DNA of 64,000 nt, taken from assembly GCA_016842065.1 (NCBI GenBank), contig JAEPDS010000002.1:186001-250000 (forward strand), given 5' to 3'. This DNA is from Candidatus Thiodiazotropha sp. 'RUGA'. GTDB taxonomy: Bacteria; Pseudomonadota; Gammaproteobacteria; Chromatiales; Chromatiaceae. Shown here piece after piece: positions 35,327-44,756 of the stretch. Each line of letters starts with the position of its first letter. Position 1 is the first letter of the stretch. Below the pieces are notes generated by a model that had not been told where the DNA came from, did not search any database, and saw nothing but the letters and a program-made list of their open reading frames with translations. A program made the translations under genes and the position numbers.

Positions 35327-35893
35327 ATGTTTGAAAAAGATCCCCGTACCTTCTCCCCCGAATACAAGAATCTGTCGCCTGAACAGAAAGCGATGGTCAA
35401 GCTTGAGATCACCCTGACCAATTTTTTTAAGAATTTCGACAAGAGCATGTCCAGATGGGAGCGAATGATCTATCCCATGCTGGTGGTGGTCGGCATTCTG
35501 GGGTTGTCGGGCTTCTATCTGATCTACAACGTCACCACCGACATGCGTGTCCTCACGGAACAGGTGGATCCCCGTATGGAGGAACACCTGGATTCCATGG
35601 CAAGCAACATCGCACAGCTCTCCCAGAATATCTCCATCATGACGGAACAGATCACCTTTCTGGTGGATCGGGTCGACAGTATGGAGCAGAACATTGCCAC
35701 CATGAATGGCAACATCGGGGTGTTGGCGGTCGATGTGGGCAGTATGAAGCAGAATATCGGTCAAATGACCTCCAATATCGCGGATATGAATCAGGCCATG
35801 CGCACCATGACGGTCAATACCGGGTTCATGAGTCGCGACATCAATCAGATGGGCAGGCCGATGGATTTCATGAACTCGTTTACCCCCTGGTAA
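35327..35893 (+). CDS. Membrane-anchored methionine/asparagine heptad-repeat protein
   Basis: The 188-residue protein has a cytoplasmic N-terminal part of about 47 residues and one transmembrane helix (about 48-68). Residues 90-180 form thirteen uninterrupted heptads with the consensus x-Met-x-x-Asn-Ile-x, for example SMEQNIA, TMNGNIG, SMKQNIG, QMTSNIA. Hydrophobic residues at positions 2 and 6 give a classic coiled-coil core. I do not recognise a family with an assigned function. If the N-terminus is inside, as the flanking charges suggest, the coil extends into the periplasm. It precedes the RND efflux pair by 184 bases and may or may not be co-expressed with it. Confidence 0.85.
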   Translation: MFEKDPRTFSPEYKNLSPEQKAMVKLEITLTNFFKNFDKSMSRWERMIYPMLVVVGILGLSGFYLIYNVTTDMRVLTEQVDPRMEEHLDSMASNIAQLSQNISIMTEQITFLVDRVDSMEQNIATMNGNIGVLAVDVGSMKQNIGQMTSNIADMNQAMRTMTVNTGFMSRDINQMGRPMDFMNSFTPW

Positions 35894-36077
35894 GCCCGAA
35901 AGCTGAGCGCGGTGCTGATTCAAGGGCTCTCCATCAGAGCTGTTTTCGCAGAGTAAGCGTCTCTCCTGGTACCCTGTAAATAGTGTTTGATTTCACAATA
36001 AATCGAGCTGCCTGGTTGAAAAAAAGGCTGGAAGCAGTAATATAAGTAAAATCTAATATTCTAATGGGAGTTCTTCA

Positions 36078-37115
36078 ATGAGGCGTTCTCTGGCAACTTT
36101 ACTGCTTAGCCTGGTGCTGTTTCCAGGCTTTCTACCCGCTGATTCCACTCTCCTTGAGACCGGTGCGGTGGTGAAACGGGAGACCGCCAGAGAGTTCTGG
36201 CTGGATGGCACCGTCGAGGCGATCAACCAGACCACCCTTTCCGCCCAGACCCGGGGACAGGTGGAACAGATCCTGTTCGATGTGGACGACTATGTGGAAA
36301 AGGGCCAGGAGGTGGTGAAGCTGAAGGATACCGAACAGCGTGCCGGTCTGGACCAGGCCCGGGCCGACCTGAAAGAGGCGAAAGCCCGTCGGCAGGAGGC
36401 GTTGGACGATTTCAATCGCACCAAAGATCTGTTCGGACGCAAGTTGGCCTCCCAGTCCCAGTTGGATAAGGCAACGGCGGCACTGAAATCCGCCAAAGCG
36501 CGCAAAGAGGCGGCGGATGCCAGACTGGCCCAGGCTACCGAGCAGTTCGAATATACCCGCGTCAAAGCGCCCTACAGCGGCATCGTCACCCATCGTCATG
36601 TGGAGGTGGGTGAGATCGCCTCGCCGGGTCAGAAGCTGATGAGCGGTACCTCATTGGATCAACTCAGAGTAATCGTGGATCTGCCTCAAAGTCTGGTGCC
36701 GGTGATCCGCCAGCAGGGGAAAGCGCGGATACTGCTCTCATCCGGTGAATCGATCGATGGCGTGAAACTGACGATCTTTCCGTTTGCCGATCAGAGCAGC
36801 AGCACCTTTCAGGTGCGGGTCGATCTTCCGCAGGGGGTCAAGGATCTGTTCCCCGGCATGTTCGTCAAAACCGCCTTCATCACCGGCGTTAAACAGGAGT
36901 TGGTGGTGCCCCGGGAAGCGGTGGTCTACCGCTCAGAGGTTACTGCGGTTTATGTGCTGGGTTCGGACGGGCGGGTCCATTTCCGCCATATCCGTGCCGG
37001 TCATCCAGTCTCTGAAGATGCACTCTCGGTGATCGCCGGGCTGTCTGCCGGAGAAGAGGTGATTCTGGATCCGGTGGCTGCGGCCACCGAGCTGAAACAG
37101 CAACTGGCGGAGTGA
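36078..37115 (+). CDS. RND efflux periplasmic adaptor (membrane fusion protein)
   Basis: The 345-residue protein has a signal peptide (LATLLLSLVLFPGFLPA) and the membrane-fusion layout: a first lipoyl half (GQVEQILFDVDDYVEKGQ), an alpha-helical hairpin (about 85-145, rich in Ala, Lys and Glu), a second lipoyl half (YTRVKAPYSGIVTHRHVEVG) and beta-barrel and membrane-proximal domains. It should link the inner-membrane pump encoded next to an outer-membrane channel; no TolC-like gene is in the window. GGGAG lies eight bases before the ATG. The pump gene starts four bases after the stop. Confidence 0.93.
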   Translation: MRRSLATLLLSLVLFPGFLPADSTLLETGAVVKRETAREFWLDGTVEAINQTTLSAQTRGQVEQILFDVDDYVEKGQEVVKLKDTEQRAGLDQARADLKEAKARRQEALDDFNRTKDLFGRKLASQSQLDKATAALKSAKARKEAADARLAQATEQFEYTRVKAPYSGIVTHRHVEVGEIASPGQKLMSGTSLDQLRVIVDLPQSLVPVIRQQGKARILLSSGESIDGVKLTIFPFADQSSSTFQVRVDLPQGVKDLFPGMFVKTAFITGVKQELVVPREAVVYRSEVTAVYVLGSDGRVHFRHIRAGHPVSEDALSVIAGLSAGEEVILDPVAAATELKQQLAE

Positions 37116-37119
37116 GACA

Positions 37120-40100
37120 ATGAGTAGGCTGGGTATCTCAGGTGCGGTGGCCAAGCAGTTTCTGGTCACTGAAATCACCCCCTTGCTGGCACTGGTCGGT
37201 CTGTTGCTCGGCGTCTTCGCGGTGTTGATCACACCCCGTGAAGAGGAGCCGCAGATCAATGTCACCTTTGCCAATATCTTCATCCCCTTTCCCGGCGCCA
37301 CCGCCACCGAGATCGAGCATCTGGTTGCCACCCCGGCGGAGCAGGTGCTATCAGAAATCGACGGCATCAAGCATGTCTACTCCACCTCCAGACCCGGTAT
37401 GGCCGTGTTGACGGTGCAGTATCTGGTCGGTGAGGACCGGGAGGACGCCATCGTCCGCCTGTTCAGCAAGGTCTACGCGAATCAGGACTGGCTGCCCCAG
37501 GGGCTGGGTGTCGGCCAACCGATCATCAAACCGAAAGGTATCGACGATGTGCCGATCGTCACCGCGACCCTGTGGTCTGAAGATCCGGATGTGGGCGCCT
37601 ATGAGCTGAGTCAGGTGGCGCATGCCATCGAATCGGAGTTGAAACGGGTTCCCGGAACCCGGGACATCTACACCATCGGTACACCGGACCGGGTGGTGCA
37701 TGTGGTGTTGGATCCCCAGTCGCTGGCGGGGCATGGCATCGATCTGACTGATCTGCGCCGGGCGCTGCAATCGGGCAATCACATCCGTGACAACATCAGC
37801 GTCACCGCGGACAACCGTGAACTGCTGGTTCAGGCGGGGACCTTTCTCACCTCGGCCGATGAGATCGGCAGCCTGGTGGTGGGCGTGCGCGACGGCAAGG
37901 CGATCTACCTGCAGGATGTGGCTCAGGTAACCCATAAACCCGATCTGCCCAGTCAATATGTCTGGATGGGGGTAGGACCTCAGGGTGATATAAAAGGGTT
38001 GCCTGCTGGGGGCAAGTATCCGGCTGTAACCATTGCGGTGGCGAAAAAGCCCGGCACCAATGCGGTGGATATCGCCAAGTCCGTGATCAAACGATTCGAC
38101 CAGCTGCAGGGTGTATTCATACCGGAAGGCGTGCAGGCGACCATCACCCGCAACTACGGAGAAACCGCCGAGGCGAAGGCCAATAAGCTGATCACCAAAC
38201 TGGTCTTCGCCACCCTTTCGGTGGTGGTGCTGGTGATGTTGGCCATCGGCTGGCGGGAAGCCTTTATCGTCGGCGCTGCGGTGGTGGTGACTCTGGCGAT
38301 CACCCTGTTCGCCTCCTGGGCCTGGGGATTTACCCTCAACCGGGTCTCCCTGTTTGCACTGATCTTCTCCATCGGCATCCTGGTGGATGATGCCATCGTG
38401 GTGGTGGAGAACATTCACCGGCATCTCCATCTGGGGGCGAAAAATCTGCTGGAAGCCATTCCAAAGGCGGTGGACGAGGTTGGCGGGCCGACCATTCTGG
38501 CGACCTTCACAGTCATCGCGGCGTTGCTGCCGATGGCTTTTGTCACTGGGTTGATGGGCCCCTACATGAGCCCGATACCGATCAATGCCAGTACCGGGAT
38601 GCTGATCTCCCTGGTGGTGGCGTTTGTCTTCACTCCCTGGTTGACCAATCGGGTCCTGGCGAGCCGGGTCGAGCAGATTGCCGGCCATGCCGAGGGCGAG
38701 TCGTCCTCCGGTCTGAGTTCCTTTTTCAGTACCGTCATGACGCCGTTTCTGGTGGGTAGCCGGGGCAACCGTATGCGCTGGATGCTGTTGGGGTCGATCC
38801 TGCTGCTGATTGCGCTCTCCCTCTCGCTGGTGGCGACCAAGTCTGTGGTGTTGAAGATGCTGCCCTTCGACAACAAGTCCGAGTTCCAGGTGGTGCTCGA
38901 TATGCCTGAAGGTACCAGCCTGGAACAGACCACCCGGGTGCTGGATGAACTGGGTGACTATCTGAGTGGCGTCGCCGAGGTGACCGACTACCAGGTCTAC
39001 TCCGGTACCGCTTCACCGATCGGTTTCAACGGTCTGGTGCGTCAATACTATCTGCGTGAAGGGGCTCATCTTGGTGACATCCAGGTTAATCTGGTGGATA
39101 AGCAGCACCGGGATCGCAAGAGCCACGAGATCGCACTGGCTGTCAGAGGACCTTTGCAGGCCATCGCCAAGGAGTACAACGGCAATGTGAAGGTGGTGGA
39201 AGTACCGCCCGGGCCGCCGGTGATGGCGCCATTGGTGGCTGAGGTCTATGGCCTCGACTACGAGGGTCAGACCGAGGCTGCCTGGGAGATCCGTCAGGTA
39301 TTCGAGAACACGCCTGACATCATCGATGTGGATGACAGTGTGGAGTATCCATCCGCGAAATTTGTGGTGCGGGTCGACCGGGCCAAGGCCTCCCGGCTGG
39401 GAGTGGCTCAGAGCACGGTAGCCGAAGCCCTCTCTACCGTGTTGAGTGGTGAGGATGCCAGCTATCTGCATGGGGAGAATCTGAAATACGCTGTGCCGAT
39501 CCGTATCGAATATGCCGAGGCGGACAAGGCGGATCTCGATCAGGTGCTGGCGCTCAGGGTTCGCTCCCAGAGCGGTGAGATGGTGCCCCTATCGGAAATC
39601 GTGCAGGTTATTCCCCGGGTCAGGGAGTACTCGATTCAGCATAAGGACCTGCTGCCGGTTGTCTATGTCACCGGGGATATGGCGGGTGAGACGGACAGTC
39701 CCCTGTATGGTCTGTTCGACATCTCCGGTCAGTTGAAGCAGGGTAAGATCGAGCAGTGGTTTCTGCAGCAACCGGAGAATCCCTACGCCTACAGTCTGAA
39801 GTGGGATGGGGAGTGGCAGATCACCTATGAGACGTTCCGCGATATGGGTATCGCCTACTCGGTGGGTCTGTTGATGATCTATCTGCTGGTGGTGGCTCAG
39901 TTCCGCTCCTATCTGGTGCCGCTGGTGATCATGGCGCCGATTCCACTGACGGTGATCGGCATCATGCCAGGGCATGCCCTGCTGGGCGCTCAGTTCACTG
40001 CCACCTCGATGATCGGCATGATCGCATTGGCCGGCATCATCGTTCGTAATTCCATATTGTTGGTGGATTTCGTCAATCAACAGGTGCGTGAGGGTATGCA

Positions 40101-40335
40101 GCTGGAGCAGGCGGTGGTCAACTCAGCAGCGGTTCGAGCCAAGCCCATCGCGCTGACGGCGGTGGCCGCCATGGCCGGAGGATTCTTCATTCTGGATGAT
40201 CCGATCTTCAGTGGATTGGCGGTGTCGTTGATCTTCGGTCTGTTCGTCTCCACCGTGTTGACGCTGGTGGTGATTCCGGTGGTCTACTATGCCGCGATGC
40301 GTAATCGGGTTGCATTCATCCGGGGTGAGGATTGA
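37120..40335 (+). CDS. RND-family efflux permease
   Basis: The 1071-residue protein has the RND plan of twelve transmembrane helices with two large periplasmic loops. The N-terminus reads LALVGLLLGVFAVLITPREEEPQI, close to proton-driven hydrophobe/amphiphile pumps. Helix 4 has GILVDDAIVVVENI with the paired aspartates used for proton relay. FSGLAVSLIFGLFVSTVLTL marks the last helices. Together with the preceding adaptor it would export an unknown small molecule. Substrate cannot be read from sequence, and no regulator is adjacent. Confidence 0.94.
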   Translation: MSRLGISGAVAKQFLVTEITPLLALVGLLLGVFAVLITPREEEPQINVTFANIFIPFPGATATEIEHLVATPAEQVLSEIDGIKHVYSTSRPGMAVLTVQYLVGEDREDAIVRLFSKVYANQDWLPQGLGVGQPIIKPKGIDDVPIVTATLWSEDPDVGAYELSQVAHAIESELKRVPGTRDIYTIGTPDRVVHVVLDPQSLAGHGIDLTDLRRALQSGNHIRDNISVTADNRELLVQAGTFLTSADEIGSLVVGVRDGKAIYLQDVAQVTHKPDLPSQYVWMGVGPQGDIKGLPAGGKYPAVTIAVAKKPGTNAVDIAKSVIKRFDQLQGVFIPEGVQATITRNYGETAEAKANKLITKLVFATLSVVVLVMLAIGWREAFIVGAAVVVTLAITLFASWAWGFTLNRVSLFALIFSIGILVDDAIVVVENIHRHLHLGAKNLLEAIPKAVDEVGGPTILATFTVIAALLPMAFVTGLMGPYMSPIPINASTGMLISLVVAFVFTPWLTNRVLASRVEQIAGHAEGESSSGLSSFFSTVMTPFLVGSRGNRMRWMLLGSILLLIALSLSLVATKSVVLKMLPFDNKSEFQVVLDMPEGTSLEQTTRVLDELGDYLSGVAEVTDYQVYSGTASPIGFNGLVRQYYLREGAHLGDIQVNLVDKQHRDRKSHEIALAVRGPLQAIAKEYNGNVKVVEVPPGPPVMAPLVAEVYGLDYEGQTEAAWEIRQVFENTPDIIDVDDSVEYPSAKFVVRVDRAKASRLGVAQSTVAEALSTVLSGEDASYLHGENLKYAVPIRIEYAEADKADLDQVLALRVRSQSGEMVPLSEIVQVIPRVREYSIQHKDLLPVVYVTGDMAGETDSPLYGLFDISGQLKQGKIEQWFLQQPENPYAYSLKWDGEWQITYETFRDMGIAYSVGLLMIYLLVVAQFRSYLVPLVIMAPIPLTVIGIMPGHALLGAQFTATSMIGMIALAGIIVRNSILLVDFVNQQVREGMQLEQAVVNSAAVRAKPIALTAVAAMAGGFFILDDPIFSGLAVSLIFGLFVSTVLTLVVIPVVYYAAMRNRVAFIRGED

Positions 40336-40689
40336 TCTTATAGCGCACCTGTTTGTGTCGAGCAGGTGCCAGCGCCAGCCGAGCAGCAGGCTGGCGGTGA
40401 TTCCGGTTTGTCTGTTACAGGCCGTTTAGCTGAGTCTTATCGAGGTTGACTGCCGTTCCATCTCTTCTTGCTTTTTGGTGATCGTTACCTGGATTGCCCC
40501 ATTGCCCGACAGTAGTTCGTCTATGGAGTCAATCGTCTCTATTCATGGCGATACATCAGCAAAGCTGGTTTTGCAAAAGTTCAGCATTATCGTGGGTATT
40601 TGATAATTTTTAACAACAATTCCAGGATTTTATCCTAGACTCATAGGTGTGGCCTAGGGTTGGCTTTGTGTTGTTATCTTTTACAAATA
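40336..40689. other. Intergenic region between the RND permease and GGDEF-EAL genes
   Basis: This 354-base stretch holds two tandem hairpins near the RND stop (listed separately). The AT-rich part at 40590-40640 probably contains the promoter of the next gene; no hexamer pair with acceptable spacing was found. No gene is supported. Confidence 0.5.
40345..40396 (+). terminator. Two tandem stem-loops after the RND permease gene
   Basis: GCACCTG/CAGGTGC (40345-40351 and 40363-40369) and CGCCAGCC/GGCTGGCG (40373-40380 and 40389-40396) form two strong hairpins beginning ten bases after the stop codon. Neither is followed by a T run, so they may protect the mRNA 3' end or act with Rho. Confidence 0.45.
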
Positions 40690-43623
40690 ATGCCTAAAAA
40701 ACACAGTATAGATTCCGCCTGGAGTGGCGAATTACTAGAACATCTTGAGATGGGGATCGCTGTCTATCAGCCGGTTGATGATGGGCGCGACTTTCTGTTT
40801 GTCGACATCAATCCCCATGTCGAGAAGACCGACTCGGTAAGCCGCAGTGATCTGGCTGGCCGTTTACTAACCGAAGTGTTTCCCGGTGTCGAGGAGTTCA
40901 GGCTTCTGGATGTGTTGCGCCGGGTCTGGAAGACGGGCAAAACCGAGGAGTTGCCTGCCACAGAGTATCGTGATGCGCGTATCCATGGTTGGCGGGTCAA
41001 CCGGGTCTACCGTATGTCCAATGGTTATGTGGTTGCCGTCTATGAGGATGTAACCGAACGCATCCATATGCAGCAGGCGCTGCAGGCCAGCGAGGGTCGT
41101 TACCGGCATTTGGCCGAATCCAGTCTGGATGGCGTCTGGGAGTGGGATCTGCAGGCAGACACGCTCTATCTGTCACCCAGGTGGAAGGCGCAACTGGGTT
41201 ATCAGGATGATGAGCTGCCGAATGAGTTCGAGACCTGGTCGAGCCGACTGCATCCTGCGGACTCAGCGCGGGTTATGAAGCATCTCGGTTCCTACCTGAA
41301 ACATCCCCAACCGATCTGGCAGGAAGAGTTTCGTTTGCAGCATAAAAACGGCAGCTATATCTGGTTGTTGGCCAGAGGCAGTGCGGTAATCAATGAGCAG
41401 CAGGAAGTCATACGCATTCTTGGTGTGCATATTGATATCAACCAGCTCAAGTTGGAGCAGCAGTTACGGCTAACCAACGAAAACAGGCTTGCTGCAATGT
41501 TGAGCCTGAACCAGGGAGCCCACAGGTCAACTGAAAAGGAGATCATCCAGATTGCTCTGGAGCATGCGGTGAGTTTGACCGTAAGTGAGGTTGGTTATCT
41601 CCACTTTGTCAACAATGATCAGGAATCGATCGAGTTGGTTACCTGGTCGAAACAGACGTTGAAGCACTGTAATGCCGCATTCGATTCCCACTATCCTCTT
41701 AGCATGGCAGGGGTCTGGGCTGATTGTGTGCGGACGAAAAAACCCCAGATCCATAATGACTACCCGAATCTTGATGACAAGAAGGGATTACCGGAAGGGC
41801 ACATCCCGTTAAAACGTCATATGTCACTACCGGTCATCGATAAGGGGCAGGTCAAACTCGTTATCGGTGTTGGCAACAAACTCGAGGAGTACACCACACA
41901 GGATGTGCAGCAGCTGAAGTATCTGGTCTCCGATCTCTGGCAATTGATTGAGAAGAAACGTACCGACGAAAAGCTGAAACAGGCGGCAGCGGTATATGAA
42001 AGTACCCAGGAGGCTGTGACCATCACGGACCCGTCGCCGAAAATCCTTGCGGTCAATCGGGCCTTCACTGAGATTACCGGTTATCAGGAATCGGAAGTGT
42101 TGGGAAAGAATCCGAGTGTCCTGAAGTCAGGGCGTCACGATGAGCTGTTTTATGAGGCAATGTGGCGTGAGTTGACATCGACCGGCAGGTGGCAGGGCGA
42201 GATATGGAATCGGCGCAAGAGTGGCGAGGTCTATCCGGAGTGGCTCAACATCAGTGCGGTGTTGGATGAGGGTGGACTGATCAGTCACTATGTCGCGGTA
42301 TTCAGTGATATCTCCCTGTTAAAACAATCCGAAAGCCAGCTTGAGAGAATGGCGCACTATGATCCGTTGACCGGTCTGCCCAACAGGATTCTGCTGTTCT
42401 CCCGTATCGAGCATGCCATCCAGCGGGCCAGGCGGAGTGGACACCCGTTGGCTGTGCTGTTCTTGGACCTGGATAACTTCAAAAATGTAAATGACAGTTT
42501 GGGTCATCCAACCGGTGACAGGCTTTTGAAAGTGCTGGCGGAACGTATTCAACGGCGGTTGCGTTCGGAAGATACCGTGGCTCGTATTGGCGGTGATGAG
42601 TTTGTTGTTCTGATCGAGAATATGGCCTATGAAACTGATTTGGCTGAGCTTGCGGAAGTAGTCATCAAGGAGGTTACCAAGCCGACCAAACTGGATAATC
42701 ATGAGTTATCGGTAGGCGGTAGTATCGGAATTTCAATCTATCCCGAAAATGGTAAAACGGTTACCGACCTGATCAAAAATGCGGATGCGGCAATGTATCT
42801 GGCAAAGGAGAGAGGTCGAAACAGCTACCAGTTCTACACCCCACAACTGACAACCAAGGCGAAAAAACGTCTGCGTGTGGAGAGTGAGTTGAGACAGGCG
42901 ATCAAACAGGGTGAGATCGAAGCTTTCTATCAGCCGGTCGTGCGCATCAGTGATGAGAAGATTGTCGGTGCAGAAGCATTGGCAAGATGGCACCGCAAGG
43001 GCAGTGAGTATGTGATGCCTGGGGTTTTTATCCCGATTGCCGAAGATTCTGGTCTGATTGAGCAGATTACCGAGGTGATTCTGGAGCAGGTATGCCAGAA
43101 CCTGGCTGATTGGAGTGGCAGCCTTGGCGGCGCTTTTAAAGTGGCCATCAATATGTCGGCACGGCAGTTTGAGAGTGTCAATCTTGAAGATGAAATCAGC
43201 AGTTATCTGAAACGATTTGAACTCACCGGCGATCGACTGGAACTCGAGTTGACCGAAAGGGTGTTGATGCATGATGCTGAAAAAACTGCCGCTAAGTTGA
43301 GGCGTTTGAAATCCCTTGGCGCCACGATCTCGATTGATGACTTTGGTACCGGTTTTTCATCGCTCTCCTATCTGACCCGGTTTCCAATCGATAAACTCAA
43401 GATCGACCGCAGCTTTATCAGTCAGGTCTGTGAGGAAGAGGATAAGCAGGTGATCGTTTCGACCATTATTGCAATGGCAAAAAATCTCAGTATGACTGTG
43501 ACGGCGGAGGGTGTGGAAACAGCCACTCAGTTGATGTTGTTAAGAAACCAGGCTTGTGACTACTATCAGGGCTATTTCTATTCGCGACCTGTTTCAGCAG
43601 GCGATTTCACGGCGCTCTTGTAA
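40690..43623 (+). CDS. Cytoplasmic PAS-PAS-GAF-PAS-GGDEF-EAL protein
   Basis: Taking the ATG at 40690, the protein has 977 residues and no membrane helix. Domains in order: PAS-like (about 20-125), PAS (130-260, ending HIDINQLKLEQQ), GAF (270-430), PAS (435-550), GGDEF with RIGGDEF near 632-638 and I-site RSED, and EAL with AEALARW near 762, AINMSARQF, LELTER, SIDDFGTG, LKIDRSF and AEGVET. All catalytic motifs look intact, so both cyclase and phosphodiesterase activity are possible. The third PAS closely resembles the second PAS of the protein at 6331-9441. No ribosome site is evident at either the ATG or the TTG at 40660. Confidence 0.92.
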   Translation: MPKKHSIDSAWSGELLEHLEMGIAVYQPVDDGRDFLFVDINPHVEKTDSVSRSDLAGRLLTEVFPGVEEFRLLDVLRRVWKTGKTEELPATEYRDARIHGWRVNRVYRMSNGYVVAVYEDVTERIHMQQALQASEGRYRHLAESSLDGVWEWDLQADTLYLSPRWKAQLGYQDDELPNEFETWSSRLHPADSARVMKHLGSYLKHPQPIWQEEFRLQHKNGSYIWLLARGSAVINEQQEVIRILGVHIDINQLKLEQQLRLTNENRLAAMLSLNQGAHRSTEKEIIQIALEHAVSLTVSEVGYLHFVNNDQESIELVTWSKQTLKHCNAAFDSHYPLSMAGVWADCVRTKKPQIHNDYPNLDDKKGLPEGHIPLKRHMSLPVIDKGQVKLVIGVGNKLEEYTTQDVQQLKYLVSDLWQLIEKKRTDEKLKQAAAVYESTQEAVTITDPSPKILAVNRAFTEITGYQESEVLGKNPSVLKSGRHDELFYEAMWRELTSTGRWQGEIWNRRKSGEVYPEWLNISAVLDEGGLISHYVAVFSDISLLKQSESQLERMAHYDPLTGLPNRILLFSRIEHAIQRARRSGHPLAVLFLDLDNFKNVNDSLGHPTGDRLLKVLAERIQRRLRSEDTVARIGGDEFVVLIENMAYETDLAELAEVVIKEVTKPTKLDNHELSVGGSIGISIYPENGKTVTDLIKNADAAMYLAKERGRNSYQFYTPQLTTKAKKRLRVESELRQAIKQGEIEAFYQPVVRISDEKIVGAEALARWHRKGSEYVMPGVFIPIAEDSGLIEQITEVILEQVCQNLADWSGSLGGAFKVAINMSARQFESVNLEDEISSYLKRFELTGDRLELELTERVLMHDAEKTAAKLRRLKSLGATISIDDFGTGFSSLSYLTRFPIDKLKIDRSFISQVCEEEDKQVIVSTIIAMAKNLSMTVTAEGVETATQLMLLRNQACDYYQGYFYSRPVSAGDFTALL

Positions 43624-43668
43624 AACAGTGACCACAGTTGATACTTCTATTGAACTGTTGGGTTAACT

Positions 43669-44157
43669 TTACCAGCTTCTTCGGTTGAGCTGCATGTGGA
43701 TCGCCATCGCCTGTCCACCAGAAGGCATCTTGCGTAACTCCATATCATACGGTTTGAAACCCATTGAGCCATACAGGGTCAATGCCGGAAGATTGTGGTT
43801 GAAAACCGTGATGTGCACTTCATCGGCGTAGTGCTCGAATACCCTGTCACACATGTATCGAATCAGCTCTCTGCCGATTCCTTTGCCCCGGTAGTCGTGG
43901 GAAACGACAACATTACCGATGAATCTTTTACTGCCTGAAAGATTGCTGTAGAGATTGGCAAAACCGATCACCAGATCACCATCCAGTACCACGGTCAGAT
44001 CACTTCGCTCTCTGGCCAGTTTTTCCATTTGTTTTATGTTGAAGGGCCAGTCTGCAGTGGGATAGATCAGGAACAGCTCCTGTGGGCTTTTGATCAGGGA
44101 TATGATTGCCTGGTAGCGAGTTGGCTTAGCAGTGGCGTATCGATAGTTGCTTTGCAT
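43669..44157 (-). CDS. GNAT-family N-acetyltransferase
   Basis: From the ATG at 44157 the protein has 162 residues. The acetyl-CoA-binding motif A is seen in GNVVVSHDYRGKGIGRELIRYM (about 92-113), with the R/Q-x-x-G-x-G/A signature as RGKGIG. Motif B follows in LPALTLYGSMGFKPY. The N-terminus contains FLIYPTADWPFNIKQM, seen in a group of GNATs near stress genes. Substrate is unknown. It lies eight bases after the SH3-like gene on the same strand, so the two are probably co-transcribed. The longer frame to 44247 overlaps that gene and is less likely. Confidence 0.88.
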   Translation of the reverse strand: MQSNYRYATAKPTRYQAIISLIKSPQELFLIYPTADWPFNIKQMEKLARERSDLTVVLDGDLVIGFANLYSNLSGSKRFIGNVVVSHDYRGKGIGRELIRYMCDRVFEHYADEVHITVFNHNLPALTLYGSMGFKPYDMELRKMPSGGQAMAIHMQLNRRSW

Positions 44158-44165
44158 AATAGGCC

Positions 44166-44579
44166 CTAGTCGGCTTTGCCGTCGACTGGCTGCAACTTGT
44201 CCAGTTCCAGCCACTCCTCGGGTTGCATATTGGAGATGCGCGCCCATCCGTGTGAGGTTTTGTAGACAAAAACTCTCTGTCCCTGCTTATAGTAGCCTGT
44301 TGAGACCGCAGAGTCCGGTGCCTCTCTGGCATAGGCATCATCAGCGATGATCTGATACACCTTCGGCAGCCTTAAGACCGTTCTTCTGATCACCGATCTG
44401 TTGGTTTGAGTGTTGGGGTTTACGATGGCCGGGTTATCGATCCGGCAGGTTTTCTGCTTGGCGATACAGCCATTGCCACAGGGCTTGCCTTTGATGCAGT
44501 TTCGGGCATGGGATTGAAGCGTCGTAATGGATAGTGCGGCTATTGTGATCAGGGTATAACAGCTGGTTTTGATCTGCAT
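44166..44579 (-). CDS. Secreted cysteine-motif protein with SH3-like C-terminal domain
   Basis: The 137-residue protein has a signal peptide (MQIKTSCYTLITIAALSITT, cleavage near HA-R). A compact cysteine segment CIKGKPCGNGCIAKQKTC follows, with spacing C-x5-C-x3-C-x6-C, which could form disulfides or bind metal. The C-terminal 60 residues (AYAREAPDSAVSTGYYKQGQ, then VFVYKTSHGWARIS and EEWLELDKL) have the pattern of a bacterial SH3 domain, often a wall- or ligand-binding module. Role unknown. It precedes the GNAT gene. Confidence 0.82.
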   Translation of the reverse strand: MQIKTSCYTLITIAALSITTLQSHARNCIKGKPCGNGCIAKQKTCRIDNPAIVNPNTQTNRSVIRRTVLRLPKVYQIIADDAYAREAPDSAVSTGYYKQGQRVFVYKTSHGWARISNMQPEEWLELDKLQPVDGKAD

Positions 44580-44756
44580 GGATAAGACCTCCTTGTTTTT
44601 ATTCGCAGCGCATCTCTGGCGTTACGGCAATCGTGCACACATATCCCTGTGTACCTTTTTAGCTTTCGATATTGGCAATATCCGGATTCTCCAACCACGC
44701 CAGAGGGACGTCAAGTTGCGATTCAGGAACCCCTCTCCTCAAGCAGAAAAGATAGA

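Noticed and set aside
37351-38688. Open 445-codon frame on the minus strand inside the RND permease gene
   Set aside because: It is rich in His, Gln, Asp and Arg with no family resemblance. It lies wholly antisense to an unmistakable RND pump gene, and such shadows are common at this base composition.
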